DNA from: Psychrobacter sp. P11G3
GTDB taxonomy: Bacteria > Pseudomonadota > Gammaproteobacteria > Pseudomonadales > Moraxellaceae
NCBI RefSeq assembly: GCF_001435845.1
Contig: NZ_CM003596.1
Location: forward strand, 3,023,298 to 3,087,297
Length of the DNA stretch: 64,000 nucleotides
Direction: 5' to 3'
Shown here: positions 26,798 through 36,066 of the stretch, piece by piece
How the letters are laid out: each line of letters starts with the position of its first letter
How positions within the stretch are numbered: the stretch's first letter is position 1
Position numbers and translations under genes: made by a program
The notes under the pieces: model-generated
Database searches by the model: none
The model's input: the letters and a program-made list of their open reading frames with translations, nothing else
Told to the model about the DNA's origin: nothing

Positions 26798-28321
26798 CTA
26801 ATGACGAAAGTTTGCCATCAGTGCTGGAATACCCGGTAGCATACCGACAATAGCCATGACACCTGTCAGTACCACAAACATAATACCCGGTATGATCCAG
26901 CGGCTCATCTTAGTCAAATTGGCACTACGTTCTTTAGAGCCAATCAGTCCCAAGTTATCAAGCAATAACGTGAGCGACCAACCAAAGGCTGGGTTAACCA
27001 ATGCCGAAGCAAATACCACGATAGCAGCAGATTGCGTGGTTTTACCTTCGCGCGTCATCTCCATACCCGCTTCTAGTAATGGAATAAATACCCCAACGAT
27101 CAAGGCCACACACATCACTGGCTGCCAAATGGCCAAATCCATCGGATAGCCCCAAACCCCTGCGATAATACAGAATAGAGCCGTCAATAAAGCACCGGCA
27201 GGAATTGGACGTTTGGCAATCGCTGCAGGAACGATATACGTTCCCCACGATGACGCAAAGTTTGCGCCGCCCAATACAGAGCCGACTACCTGACGAAATG
27301 AAGCACTAGTCATCGTGTCATCAATATCCATAAGCACTTTTTCAGTACGCTTAGGATAGCTGATTTTTTGGAATACTTGATGGCCTAAGAAATCTGGCGA
27401 CCACATTGCTACGGCCAAAATAGCAAACGGCAATACTACAATGAAGCTTTCAATCGTCGGCAGACCTAACATCCAACCTGTATTTTCGCCCCACCAATAC
27501 ATTGGGTTCATGTTTGGTAGACCTGGCGCTGTTTTGAACTCAAAAGGTGCGCCCAATGCAAAGGCAAGACCACCACCCAACACACAGCTTAGCGGAACCG
27601 CGAGCCAGCGTTTTTGCCAATGCTCAAGCAATGCATACAGCAGGATAGTCGCTAGAATAATAAAGAAAGCAACATGCGACATGCCAATCCCTTCTGCCCA
27701 AGCAAAGAGGTTTTTGACCTGTGAGGTGGTTCCGATAAAGCCCAAGTAAATCAAGAGGCCACCGCACACACCTTTACTGGTCAAATTAGCTAACAAACTC
27801 CCCCCTTTACTAATCGCGAGGAGCAGACCAAAAGCACCAATAAGCAAACCAAAGGCCATCGGGTGTCCACCAGCTGCTACCACAATAGGAATCAGAGGAA
27901 TAAGTGGGCCGTGAGTACCAGCAAGGTTGGCTGTCGGCAATAAAAAGCCCGAAAATAAGATAATAAAGAAGGAGACGATCAATAGCTCATAGCGCACGTT
28001 TTCTAAGACAAACGCATCACCTAAGCCGAGTGGACCTGCAAAGGTTGCTGCAATGGCGCCCACCATAACAACTTTACCGATGGTCGCGGCCATTGCTGGA
28101 ATAGTATCTTCGTATTCAAAACGGTAATCACGGAATGGTAAATTAGGACGCCAGCGTTTCGGCTGCATGATTTGTAATTCATGGTTTAAGTAAGCGTCAC
28201 GACTGTCGAAACTAGAACTGGGCTTATGCAAATCTACATAACTGCCTTGTACTTGATTGTCGTGATTTATGTTCGAGGTCGGCGTATTAGACCCTGAAGA
28301 TGGGGTCTGAGGGTTACTCAT
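26798..28321 (-). CDS. DUF3360-like multi-pass membrane protein, putative transporter
   Basis: The 507-residue product has a polar N-terminus of about 65 residues, a conserved-looking block RPNLPFRDYRFEYEDTIPAMAATIGK, and about ten to twelve hydrophobic segments with Gly-rich turns (LAGTHGPLIPLIPIVVAAGGHPMAFG, GSVLGGANFASSWGTYIVPAAIAKRPI). This pattern fits the uncharacterised DUF3360 family, and the arrangement recalls SulP/NCS2-type permeases; both the family and the superfamily link are from memory. The substrate is unknown. The ATG at 28321 has AGGA six bases upstream. It is monocistronic, with its own terminator and a long upstream region with a possible Fur-like site. Confidence 0.7.
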   Translation of the reverse strand: MSNPQTPSSGSNTPTSNINHDNQVQGSYVDLHKPSSSFDSRDAYLNHELQIMQPKRWRPNLPFRDYRFEYEDTIPAMAATIGKVVMVGAIAATFAGPLGLGDAFVLENVRYELLIVSFFIILFSGFLLPTANLAGTHGPLIPLIPIVVAAGGHPMAFGLLIGAFGLLLAISKGGSLLANLTSKGVCGGLLIYLGFIGTTSQVKNLFAWAEGIGMSHVAFFIILATILLYALLEHWQKRWLAVPLSCVLGGGLAFALGAPFEFKTAPGLPNMNPMYWWGENTGWMLGLPTIESFIVVLPFAILAVAMWSPDFLGHQVFQKISYPKRTEKVLMDIDDTMTSASFRQVVGSVLGGANFASSWGTYIVPAAIAKRPIPAGALLTALFCIIAGVWGYPMDLAIWQPVMCVALIVGVFIPLLEAGMEMTREGKTTQSAAIVVFASALVNPAFGWSLTLLLDNLGLIGSKERSANLTKMSRWIIPGIMFVVLTGVMAIVGMLPGIPALMANFRH

Positions 28322-28833
28322 CACATTTCCTTGTGTCGATTACGTCTTTGATTGACTACACACGCTCTGCTCTAATGTCATAGACCAAAGCGCCTATTAC
28401 AAACTGCGAACTATTGTATGCCAAGACTTAATGAAATGCGAACCTAAAACCATTTAAAGATACTATGTATCTCATTATAATATATAAACTAAAGTTTCTA
28501 TTTAAGACAAAATTAACCTTAATAGAAAACCATAAGGAAAAAACCACTCTGTTGTAGATGTTGAATTAGAATAAACGACCGTTTTATTGATAATGATTTA
28601 CATCTAGATGGTTTTTTATCACATAGATGAATAGCAAAGATAGTTATAATAAATAACGATCGTTACTTATAAGTGGGCATAAATATGTCATTTTGGTTAC
28701 GCTTTAGAGCTAGCAGGCTGAGTACTTTTTAATTATGATAAATACTTTTTATCGATTTATTTCTCAGTGATACTGTTTAAAACCGCATTATTGATACAAT
28801 CAAAAAATTGAGAAAAGGCAACAGGACAAGTTT
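28322..28833. other. Divergent AT-rich intergenic region with a possible Fur-like site
   Basis: These 512 bases separate the DUF3360-like gene (minus) and the DUF4442 gene (plus). At 28589-28607, GATAATGATTTACATCTAG matches the left half of the Fur consensus fully and the right half only in part. No gene seen. The Fur assignment is weak. Confidence 0.3.
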
Positions 28834-29394
28834 ATGAGCGTATTACCTACCAACCTTGAGACTTTGAAACGTCGGGCCAAGCAAAGCATCATGCCATTGC
28901 TGACACCGCATTTATTAAAGCTGCGCCTTAATACTTATACACCATACATTGGTGCAGGTATCAAAATCGATCATATCAGTCTCGATCAGGGTTTGTGCGT
29001 AGTCAGCATGGGACTAAACACTCTGAACAAAAATATCGTCGGTACTCAGTTCGGTGGTAGCTTGTATTCGATGGTTGACCCTTTTTATATGCTTATGTTG
29101 ATGCATCAATTGGGTAGCAATTATGTGGTGTGGGACAAAAGCTCGCACATTGATTTTGTTGCGCCTGGCAATAGTAAAGTCACTGCGCGCATGAAAATAC
29201 CTAGCTCTGAAATCATTACTATTCAAGAGCTGGCAAAAGAAGGTGAAGCGGTATTCCGTGAGTATAAAGTCGATATCGTTGATGAGCAGCAAAAGCTAAT
29301 CGCGACCGTTACCAAGACTTTATACATTAGACTGCGCAAATACAGTAAGTCCAAAGAGCAAGTCAACCGCATCGATACATTTGATGCTCAATAA
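28834..29394 (+). CDS. DUF4442 hot-dog fold protein
   Basis: The 186-residue product fits the DUF4442 family, related to tetrameric acyl-CoA thioesterases. Diagnostic stretches are YTPYIGAGIKIDHI near residue 38, NKNIVGTQFGGSLYSMVDPFYMLMLMHQLG (about 66-95) and VVWDKSSHIDFVAPG. The Asn/Gly/Asp positions in the second block sit where thioesterase active sites lie in this fold, but activity is unproven. It is monocistronic and convergent with rplS, sharing the bidirectional terminator. Confidence 0.8.
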   Translation: MSVLPTNLETLKRRAKQSIMPLLTPHLLKLRLNTYTPYIGAGIKIDHISLDQGLCVVSMGLNTLNKNIVGTQFGGSLYSMVDPFYMLMLMHQLGSNYVVWDKSSHIDFVAPGNSKVTARMKIPSSEIITIQELAKEGEAVFREYKVDIVDEQQKLIATVTKTLYIRLRKYSKSKEQVNRIDTFDAQ

Positions 29395-29457
29395 GCTTTA
29401 GCTTATAACTGGCACTATTAGAGCTGATAAAACTTAAATAATTAATGCTATACATAC

Positions 29458-29500
29458 AAAAACCCCAATCTAGCTTTCGCATAGATTGGGGTTTCGTCTT
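29458..29500. terminator. Bidirectional terminator between the DUF4442 gene and rplS
   Basis: A 13-bp stem (AAACCCCAATCTA with TAGATTGGGGTTT) and a 9-base loop are flanked by A runs on the left and T-rich sequence on the right. It serves both convergent transcripts. Confidence 0.88.
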
Positions 29501-29618
29501 TTTTGGTATGGCCCGCTTATTTATAAATAAACCTATGAATAAGGGCTTGTATCTACTATTACCTTGTCCTGAGCCAATCCTAAAATTATAGGACTAACTC
29601 AAAACGGCAAACTTGTGC

Positions 29619-30041
29619 TTAGATACCAGGTGCAGTATCAACTGCATCAGGTACGCCAGCGTCAGTTTTTTTCTTAGCAACTGGACGAGCACCAAGTTTT
29701 TCGCGGATACGTGCTGATTTACCAGAGCGCTCACGTAAGTAGTATAGTTTCGCACGGCGAACAGCACCGCGACGTTTCACTTCGATGCTCTCGATGATTG
29801 GTGAATGCAATTGGAATGCACGCTCAACGCCAACGCCGCTTGAGATTTTACGTACGGTAAACGCTGAGTTTAAACCGCGGTTACGCTTAGCGATTACAAC
29901 GCCTTCAAAAGCCTGTAAACGCTCACGCTCACCTTCACGTACTTTTACTTGTACCACAACGGTATCGCCGGGTGCAAAGCTTGGGCGCTCAAGCAATTGA
30001 GCGTTTTCGATGACCTGAACCAATGGATGCTTGTTGCTCAT
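29619..30041 (-). CDS. rplS: 50S ribosomal protein L19
   Basis: L19 sits at the interface of the ribosomal subunits. The 140-residue product has the family core ([35 protein letters not shown], then [39 protein letters not shown]). A C-terminal tail of about 24 residues ([18 protein letters not shown]...) is added to the usual 115-residue protein. It is the last gene of rpsP-rimM-trmD-rplS, 205 bases after trmD. Confidence 0.98.
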   Translation of the reverse strand: MSNKHPLVQVIENAQLLERPSFAPGDTVVVQVKVREGERERLQAFEGVVIAKRNRGLNSAFTVRKISSGVGVERAFQLHSPIIESIEVKRRGAVRRAKLYYLRERSGKSARIREKLGARPVAKKKTDAGVPDAVDTAPGI

Positions 30042-30246
30042 GAGAGTTATCTCCTCACATTAGATAATAGAGGCTTGACGCATATCACCTGTTTGTAATA
30101 ATTAATCGCATCTCTTTATAGTGAGACACAACGTAAATGGGTTATAACCAACGGCCACTATGCTATGACTCGTTTTATTATTGCTCAAAATTCTGTTTCT
30201 TAACTGTTTATCAAACTTAGTAACGATAAAATTAGATTTTAAACAT

Positions 30247-31011
30247 CTACTTTTTATCTGCTTTGGCCAATGCTTTCAACCACTTCGCTTGCTCTACCGT
30301 TGGAGTAAACGCTTGCCATAAGTCTGGACGACGCGTTTGCGTACGACTGACTTGCTGACTAAAACGCCACTTAGCGATATTGGCATGGTGACCTGAAAGT
30401 AATACCTCAGGAACCGCTATACCCGCAAACTCATGCGGCTTAGTATAGTGTGGACAGTCAAGCAAGCCATCGACAAAAGAGTCTTGCTCCGCTGACTTGT
30501 CATCACCCATGATATCGGGCAAACGACGTATCACACTATCCATCAGCACCATTGCTGGCAACTCGCCACCAGTCAACACGTAATCACCTAACGATACTTC
30601 CATATCGACATATTGTGATAGTAAACGCTCGTCAATACCTTCATAACGACCGCATAATAAAATCATGCCATCGTAATCAGTCATATTGACTACGCTACTC
30701 TCACTAAGCGTTTGCCCTTGCGGCGACATATAAATCACCGGACAGTGCTCACTATCGACACGGCAACCATGCTGACTGGCACGCAATCGTGCATCCTCAA
30801 TGGCTTTCGATAATGGCTCAGCCATCATCACCATCCCAGGACCACCCCCATAAGGGCGCTCATCAATACGGCGATAGTTATCGGTGGTATAATCACGTGG
30901 ATTAATGCATTCAATCGTAACTTGCTCTTGAGTCACTGCTCGGCCCGTGATTCCAAATTCACGAATCGTGGCAAACATCTCAGGAAAAATACTAATTACG
31001 GCAAAATACAT
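30247..31011 (-). CDS. trmD: tRNA (guanine-N1)-methyltransferase
   Basis: TrmD methylates G37 of tRNA, preventing frameshifting. The 254-residue product has the knotted SPOUT fold markers: [37 protein letters not shown] and [16 protein letters not shown] (the S-adenosylmethionine site). It lies between rimM and rplS in the conserved ribosomal-maturation operon. Confidence 0.98.
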   Translation of the reverse strand: MYFAVISIFPEMFATIREFGITGRAVTQEQVTIECINPRDYTTDNYRRIDERPYGGGPGMVMMAEPLSKAIEDARLRASQHGCRVDSEHCPVIYMSPQGQTLSESSVVNMTDYDGMILLCGRYEGIDERLLSQYVDMEVSLGDYVLTGGELPAMVLMDSVIRRLPDIMGDDKSAEQDSFVDGLLDCPHYTKPHEFAGIAVPEVLLSGHHANIAKWRFSQQVSRTQTRRPDLWQAFTPTVEQAKWLKALAKADKK

Positions 31012-31057
31012 CTGATGTCTACTTGCGTTAAGGCTAAAACAATCGGTGTAAGTAATA

Positions 31058-31089
31058 ATAACGTCTGACTAAAAAGCCAGAAACGTTAT
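31058..31089 (-). other. Hairpin between rimM and trmD
   Basis: On the minus strand an imperfect stem (ATAACGT and CTG paired with CAG and ACGTTAT, with two unpaired T residues) begins within the rimM stop codon and is followed by TATTATTAC. It may be an intra-operon attenuator or stability element. Confidence 0.4.
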
Positions 31090-31622
31090 CAGTAATCACT
31101 CGGCCATGCCACAAGCACTGTTTTTTCAGTCATATTGACTTCTATCACAGTTTGCTTATGCCATGGAATCAGGCGTTCTTCATTGTCCAAACTGTCTGAA
31201 TTTGCCGTTACACGCATGATGTCATGGGCACCGGTTTCAAACATTTCAGTGATATTACCTAGATACTCATCCTGCTCGTTCATCACGCGCAGACTGACCA
31301 AATCCGACCAATAATATTCGTCTTCAGCTGTTTCAGGTAGGACGTTTTGTTCGACCCAAACGGTAACACCGTTCAAAGTCTCAGCAACATTACGATCAGG
31401 AATCTGCTCAAATTGAGCCACAATTCCTGTTCCTTGCTCACGCCAAGCCTTCACAGTCAAAGGTTTCATGCCAGTGGCAGTTTTCATCCACCACGGCTTC
31501 ATGTCGAATATTGCTGTACGGTCATCCGTATCACTGAATACCCAAAGCCAGCCTTTAATGCCGTAAGGCTTCTTAAGCTGACCAATTTTCATAAGGGCAC
31601 TAGCGTTTGGAACAGATGACAT
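31089..31622 (-). CDS. rimM: Ribosome maturation factor RimM
   Basis: RimM assists assembly of the 30S head, near S19. The 177-residue product has the N-terminal RimM domain (MKIGQLKKPYGIKGWLWVFSDTD, GIVAQFEQIPDRNVAETLNG) and the C-terminal PRC-barrel (EYYWSDLVSLRVMNEQDEYLGNITEMFETGAHDI, then ERLIPWHKQTVIEVN). It follows rpsP after 165 bases and precedes trmD by 77. Confidence 0.97.
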   Translation of the reverse strand: MSSVPNASALMKIGQLKKPYGIKGWLWVFSDTDDRTAIFDMKPWWMKTATGMKPLTVKAWREQGTGIVAQFEQIPDRNVAETLNGVTVWVEQNVLPETAEDEYYWSDLVSLRVMNEQDEYLGNITEMFETGAHDIMRVTANSDSLDNEERLIPWHKQTVIEVNMTEKTVLVAWPSDY

Positions 31623-31650
31623 AGCAGCTAACCTAACAATGATTAAAACA

Positions 31651-31714
31651 GCAATTGCAAAAACAATTGCGTCAAAAGCGATAAACAGTTAATGGCGCAC
31701 CCTGGTCAGACCAG
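31651..31714 (-). other. Two hairpins between rpsP and rimM
   Basis: GCAATTG/CAATTGC (31651-31657 with 31664-31670, 6-base loop) and CTGGT/ACCAG (31702-31706 with 31710-31714, 3-base loop) are exact inverted repeats in the spacer. They might reduce read-through from the highly expressed rpsP into rimM. Confidence 0.4.
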
Positions 31715-31787
31715 TTACGCTATGTATTCTAAAGTCTACTGAGTCATGTCATAGTTTTGCTACGAACGTCTCAGTAACAACCAAAAC

Positions 31788-32057
31788 TTAAGCAGTTGCT
31801 TCAGTTTGAGCTGCAGACTTGTTGTAAGCTTTTGCTAATGAAGCAACGCGATCTGAAGGTTGTGCACCTTTTGCGATCCACGCATTGTACGCTTCCATGT
31901 TGAGGCGTACTGCTTCTTCAGACTCTTTAGCGAGTGGGTTAAAAAAGCCGATGTTTTCAATATAGCGACCGTCACGCGCGCGGCGTTGATCAGCAACAAC
32001 TACTTGATAAAATGGGCGTTTCTTGGCACCGCCCCGTGCTAAACGAATAACAACCAT
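31788..32057 (-). CDS. rpsP: 30S ribosomal protein S16
   Basis: S16 is needed for assembly of the 30S subunit. The 89-residue product starts [30 protein letters not shown], the family signature, with [11 protein letters not shown] following. It is the first gene of rpsP-rimM-trmD-rplS, and GAGAGA precedes the ATG. A predicted promoter lies about 40-70 bases upstream. Confidence 0.98.
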   Translation of the reverse strand: MVVIRLARGGAKKRPFYQVVVADQRRARDGRYIENIGFFNPLAKESEEAVRLNMEAYNAWIAKGAQPSDRVASLAKAYNKSAAQTEATA

Positions 32058-32096
32058 GTGAATTCTCTCTTTCGCAGGTATACCAAAAAGGGCATA

Positions 32097-32125
32097 ATTA
32101 TATCACAGTCTTTATTTGTTGAAAA
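32097..32125 (-). promoter_or_regulatory. Predicted sigma-70 promoter of the rpsP operon
   Basis: On the minus strand TTTTCA (32125-32120) and TATAAT (32102-32097) are 17 bases apart. The -10 element is a perfect match, and transcription would start near 32090. Confidence 0.65.
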
Positions 32126-32483
32126 CATAAACTGTGCATATTTAATTATTTATTAACAATAGCTTAAATGTCGACCTAAGTAAAATATAACTGATGATAA
32201 TGGCTTATTTTTAAAGTTTTTCTTTAGATTCTATAGATTACTATCGCTCTCTCTGAAAAACAGATGATTGCTAAGTACATTTATCCTTAAGCTTAATTTT
32301 ATACCTATTCCAATAACTATCTCGCTCGCTCGTCGATTGCATACTGTATCAGTACTATTTATTGATTATGCTATTCTATGATATACCGCTATAAATTGAT
32401 GCACGGACTAGCTTTAAGGCAATCGCAATTAAAGAGCTACACGCTATATCACACTAACTTTTCTTTTACTCTGTTGGACACAT
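32126..32483. other. Divergent intergenic region between rpsP and the sensor kinase
   Basis: Beyond the rpsP promoter this AT-rich stretch of about 358 bases holds no gene, and no response-regulator gene precedes the kinase. Confidence 0.6.
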
Positions 32484-33959
32484 ATGATCTCTCCGAACCC
32501 AAAGCCGCGTCGTAAAGGTTGGCTGCCACGCTCTTATTCTAACACTTGGCTAACGACCTTGATGGTTGCCTTTATCGTGCTTATCAGTGTGAGCTTATCG
32601 ATTTTGTTCTTTTGGCGTAGTCTGTATCTGCCAGAGCTAAAAAACCATGCGCGTTATTTGACGAGTGAATTACAGCTGATCAATAGCGTCAATAAAGACT
32701 GGCAAGGTCGTCCCGAAGTACGTCAATGGATTTACCAGCACTCTCATGTCGTCGTGGTGAATAACCCAAGCGACTTTCCAGAAGTCGCTGATAAGCCGTT
32801 CGTGAGCTTTTTTACGGACGTACTACAGCGTGAAATCGGTGCGCAGCTCGGCCGCCCTGTAGAGGTTTATTTTAAATTTAAGCCAACACCGCAGCTATGG
32901 GTACAAGATAGCCGTGATGACAGTTTTTGGGTGCGTGAGCCTGTGGTTTACTATTCACAATATAGCCCAACGTTGTTGGTGCTATTTTTGATCGGACTGC
33001 CTATCCTATCGTTACTCACAATTATTCTATTAGCGCGTCAGTTAAATCGCCCACTACGCTACCTACAACGTGCAGCTACTAACTATATTCGTCTCGGTCA
33101 TGCAACCACACTGCCAACGCAAAAAGGCCCCACAGAAATACGTCAAGTTAATATGGCGTTTAACCGACTGTTTACGACATTGAATCAAGCGCAGAAAGAG
33201 CGAACCATTATGCTCGCCGGCATCTCACACGATCTGCGGACGCCGTTGACACGTATGCGCTTAACCGCAGAAATGCTACCAGATGATTTTTTCCGTGAAG
33301 GGCTGATTTACGATATTGAGGATATGGATGCCATTTTGGAGCAGTTCATCTCGTTTATGAAAGACGGTTCTGATGAGCCAGTCAGTTTGACCAATCTAGA
33401 CACTATATTTAATGAAATCATGGTGCAGTTTGCGCCAATGAAGTTTGTATATGAGTCAGAATGCGACAAGGTCGTTCCCGTACGTCCATTATCCATCAAG
33501 CGTCTGATTATCAACTTGGTTAATAATGCCAATCGTTATGGAAAGCCACCTATTTATTTATCGGCTACGGTTATACCAACATTTATAGAAACTGTCGAAG
33601 ACGAAGATACGGATGTGGTCAGCGAAAATGTTGTGAACAAAGAAGCTCAAGAACAACTAGTGATTTGTGTACGAGATTGCGGTGATGGCGTCGCTGACGA
33701 TCAATTAGAGCGAATTATGCAACCGTTTGAACGTGGAGAGACGGCACGGACTACTCAAGGTAGCGGACTAGGTCTTGCAATTGTTGATCGTATTGCACGA
33801 TTACATCATGGTACTGTTGAAGCCATTAACCACCCTGAAGGTGGGCTACAAGTATGCGTACGTATTCCCCTACTCTCTAAAGTCGCTGGAGATACGACAT
33901 TAGCGGCTGAAGTAGAAGAGGTATCTGAGGTAGACAGTACGGTGACAAATTCAAAATAG
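32484..33959 (+). CDS. EnvZ-like sensor histidine kinase without adjacent regulator
   Basis: The 491-residue product is an inner-membrane sensor kinase. It has a membrane helix (about 22-48), a periplasmic domain of about 115 residues, a second membrane helix (about 163-185), a HAMP domain, and the HisKA motif AGISHDLRTPLTRMRLTAEML with the phosphoacceptor His. The ATPase domain shows the N box (LIINLVNNANRYG), G1 (RDCGDGV), F box (MQPFERG) and G2 (GSGLGLAIVDRIA). The HDLRTPLTRMRL form and overall layout are EnvZ-like, which suggests osmotic or envelope sensing with an OmpR partner, but no regulator gene is adjacent. An acidic insertion (VEDEDTDVVSENVVNKEAQE) lies in the ATPase domain. Confidence 0.85.
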   Translation: MISPNPKPRRKGWLPRSYSNTWLTTLMVAFIVLISVSLSILFFWRSLYLPELKNHARYLTSELQLINSVNKDWQGRPEVRQWIYQHSHVVVVNNPSDFPEVADKPFVSFFTDVLQREIGAQLGRPVEVYFKFKPTPQLWVQDSRDDSFWVREPVVYYSQYSPTLLVLFLIGLPILSLLTIILLARQLNRPLRYLQRAATNYIRLGHATTLPTQKGPTEIRQVNMAFNRLFTTLNQAQKERTIMLAGISHDLRTPLTRMRLTAEMLPDDFFREGLIYDIEDMDAILEQFISFMKDGSDEPVSLTNLDTIFNEIMVQFAPMKFVYESECDKVVPVRPLSIKRLIINLVNNANRYGKPPIYLSATVIPTFIETVEDEDTDVVSENVVNKEAQEQLVICVRDCGDGVADDQLERIMQPFERGETARTTQGSGLGLAIVDRIARLHHGTVEAINHPEGGLQVCVRIPLLSKVAGDTTLAAEVEEVSEVDSTVTNSK

Positions 33960-33997
33960 CGATGAAACTTTAATTTGAATAAGCAAAGAGGTCAACG

Positions 33998-34177
33998 CTA
34001 GTCTTTGCTACCAATAGCCGGTGGAATATACTCAGCACTATTAGTGAAAGCTAGTGGCTGGGTAATTTCAGCCTGAGCTGTTTGTAGTGTTTGGGTCGTT
34101 GACGGCTGTTTTAAAAATAAATAATAGCCTAGCGTAATCGCATTCAACACTACCAAGCCACCAAATAAATACGGCAT
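33998..34177 (-). CDS. Small single-span membrane protein of unknown function
   Basis: The 59-residue product starts MPYLFGGLVVLNAITLGYYLFL, a single hydrophobic span, followed by a polar tail rich in Gln, Thr and Pro (QPSTTQTLQTAQAEITQ ... EYIPPAIG). AGGAG lies eight bases before the ATG at 34177, which is why I prefer it to a GTG at 34234 that would add 19 residues without a ribosome binding site. It lies between the EnvZ-like kinase (plus, convergent) and bfmS (minus, upstream), about 190 bases after the bfmS stop. I do not recognise a family. It may be an accessory of one of the flanking kinases, which is speculation. Confidence 0.6.
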   Translation of the reverse strand: MPYLFGGLVVLNAITLGYYLFLKQPSTTQTLQTAQAEITQPLAFTNSAEYIPPAIGSKD

Positions 34178-34368
34178 CCTATGCTCTCCTATGACATTGT
34201 CCAACTGTCTTAAAAATAGCGACAAGCGCGTCACCTAGCTATAAAGCGCTATCGTGTTATACCGTTAAGATGACGCTGGTTATCTTTAGTATCATGACTA
34301 ATAATTATGGCGTAGTCTGATGATTTAGTCTGATAGCTTGCTCTTATAGCTTAGCCCTATAACTTGGT

Positions 34369-36066
34369 CTAATCTGACAACTTAGTATCGAAGTCGCGCT
34401 CGCTTTTCTCCTGCGTCAATTCATCAGCAGCAAGAATTTGCGTCAATGGTTTAATAGGCCACGTCATCACGAACCTTGCGCCGCCTAACTCACGACTCTC
34501 ATCTACCTTCATACTACCATTAAACCAAAAGGCAATACGCGATACAATAGACAAGCCTAGGCCATAGCCACCTGACGCGCGTGTACGGCTGTCATCTAAG
34601 CGTGAGAATGGAATGAATACTTTTTCGCGATCTGCTTCAGGAATACCATGTCCATCATCTTCGACACTAACGAAGGCATTGCCTTTTTTGACACCAGCAC
34701 TAATGATAATGGTTGTTTCTGCATAGCGTAACGCATTACCTGCAAGGTTCTGAATCACACGGTGTAAGTAGCGTCTATCTGCAACTGCCGTTACTTTGGC
34801 ATTTGGCAAACTGGTTACTATTTTGATGGGTTTACCTAGCGCATTGGTTTCGCGCTCGATCTGCTCTAACAGCTCTCTTAAGTTTACTGGCTCTAAGTCT
34901 AACTTTGGTGACCCTTCCTCAAGCTTAGCATAGGTCAAAATCTCATCAATCAAACCATTAAGCGATTCAATATCTTCATCAATATAGTCACGCTGCATAA
35001 AACGTGAGTCTTCGTCATCCGTATCAGCAAGCATATCTACCGCAAATCGAATACGAGCCACTGGCGTACGCAGCTCATGTGAGACCGCTCGGGTAAGCTC
35101 TCGCTGTGATTCAATCAAACGCTTAATATGCGAGGTCATGGCATTAAAAGTCGCTGACAAACGTGCTATTTCATCTTGACCAATAACCTGTACTTGAATA
35201 TCAAGGTTACCTTGGCTGACCTCATTTACACCTACCTGAATCAATTGTAGCTTACGTTCAAGCGGGAAGATGAGCGCATATACACCTAAGCTAATTAGGA
35301 ACATGCTAATAAGAATCATACTAATAATTAAGTTGAGCGGGAACCAATTAAATAACGGTATAGGCCCAATCAAAATTGCCATATCATTGATTTCAGAGGG
35401 TACCACTACTCTAATCGCCGAGTTACTTGTACTACTATTAGTATCTTGCAGTGATATGACGACTTCGTCACGACGCAGACGAGACATCTGATCTGAATCT
35501 AACTCAAGTGTATTGACTGCTTTGAACGCTAAAGGAAAAGAAAACTTTTTTTCCAATTCAGCCAAACGTGCACGCTTGTCCGATAATGTCATGTGATAAG
35601 ACAAGTCATCTAATAAAAAGACCGCGATTGCCCGTACTTGCTGTTCGGTAACTTGAGAGATTCTTGCTGTTAACACACTCTTGTTGTCTGGCAAACGATA
35701 ATAAACATCTGCATATACAGGCTGGTTGAAATAACGCACAACGGTATTATCATTTTTAAAACGGCGTAGCTCACTGGCGCTAAAATCTACTTCGTCAATA
35801 GGCAAGACTTTAAAAGTAGTACCAAACAAACTACTCGCATCTGATAACCAATATTCACGCTCTTCTTCGCTATTTTGGTGAGAGATTCCTTCACTCACCA
35901 AATGGAAAGCCCCCATTGCCATATTTTCACGATAGGACTGCACACGCTCCTTATTAATGGTATCCATCAATAACTGCGCAAACAATGCCACACACAAGCA
36001 GACTATAAGTAGCCCAGCATAGATACGAACAAAAATACTGTGTTTTAAAGAAGAGACTAATGACAT
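34369..36066 (-). CDS. bfmS: Sensor histidine kinase BfmS
   Basis: BfmS is the membrane sensor kinase paired with BfmR; in Acinetobacter the pair controls biofilm, envelope and antibiotic tolerance. This product (565 residues) has an N-terminal membrane helix (LLIVCLCVALFAQLL), a periplasmic domain of about 225 residues, a second helix (PLNLIISMILISMFLISLGVYALIF), a HAMP domain, and HisKA motif AVSHELRTPVARIRFAVDML. The ATPase domain follows, with NLAGNALRYAE, EDDGHGIP, FIPFSRLDDSRTRASGGYGLGLSIVSRIAFW. The ATG at 36066 is used; a TTG at 36081 is possible. Assignment rests on the adjacent, highly conserved BfmR. A terminator lies between the two genes. Confidence 0.88.
   Translation of the reverse strand: MSLVSSLKHSIFVRIYAGLLIVCLCVALFAQLLMDTINKERVQSYRENMAMGAFHLVSEGISHQNSEEEREYWLSDASSLFGTTFKVLPIDEVDFSASELRRFKNDNTVVRYFNQPVYADVYYRLPDNKSVLTARISQVTEQQVRAIAVFLLDDLSYHMTLSDKRARLAELEKKFSFPLAFKAVNTLELDSDQMSRLRRDEVVISLQDTNSSTSNSAIRVVVPSEINDMAILIGPIPLFNWFPLNLIISMILISMFLISLGVYALIFPLERKLQLIQVGVNEVSQGNLDIQVQVIGQDEIARLSATFNAMTSHIKRLIESQRELTRAVSHELRTPVARIRFAVDMLADTDDEDSRFMQRDYIDEDIESLNGLIDEILTYAKLEEGSPKLDLEPVNLRELLEQIERETNALGKPIKIVTSLPNAKVTAVADRRYLHRVIQNLAGNALRYAETTIIISAGVKKGNAFVSVEDDGHGIPEADREKVFIPFSRLDDSRTRASGGYGLGLSIVSRIAFWFNGSMKVDESRELGGARFVMTWPIKPLTQILAADELTQEKSERDFDTKLSD

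Noticed and set aside
32484-33959. Naming the plus-strand kinase BfmS
   Set aside because: Its core is EnvZ-like, and the kinase on the same strand as bfmR (34369-36066) is the better BfmS candidate by position and layout.
34178-34234. Longer form (78 residues) of the small membrane protein from a GTG at 34234
   Set aside because: The GTG lacks a ribosome binding site, while the ATG at 34177 has AGGAG at ideal spacing.
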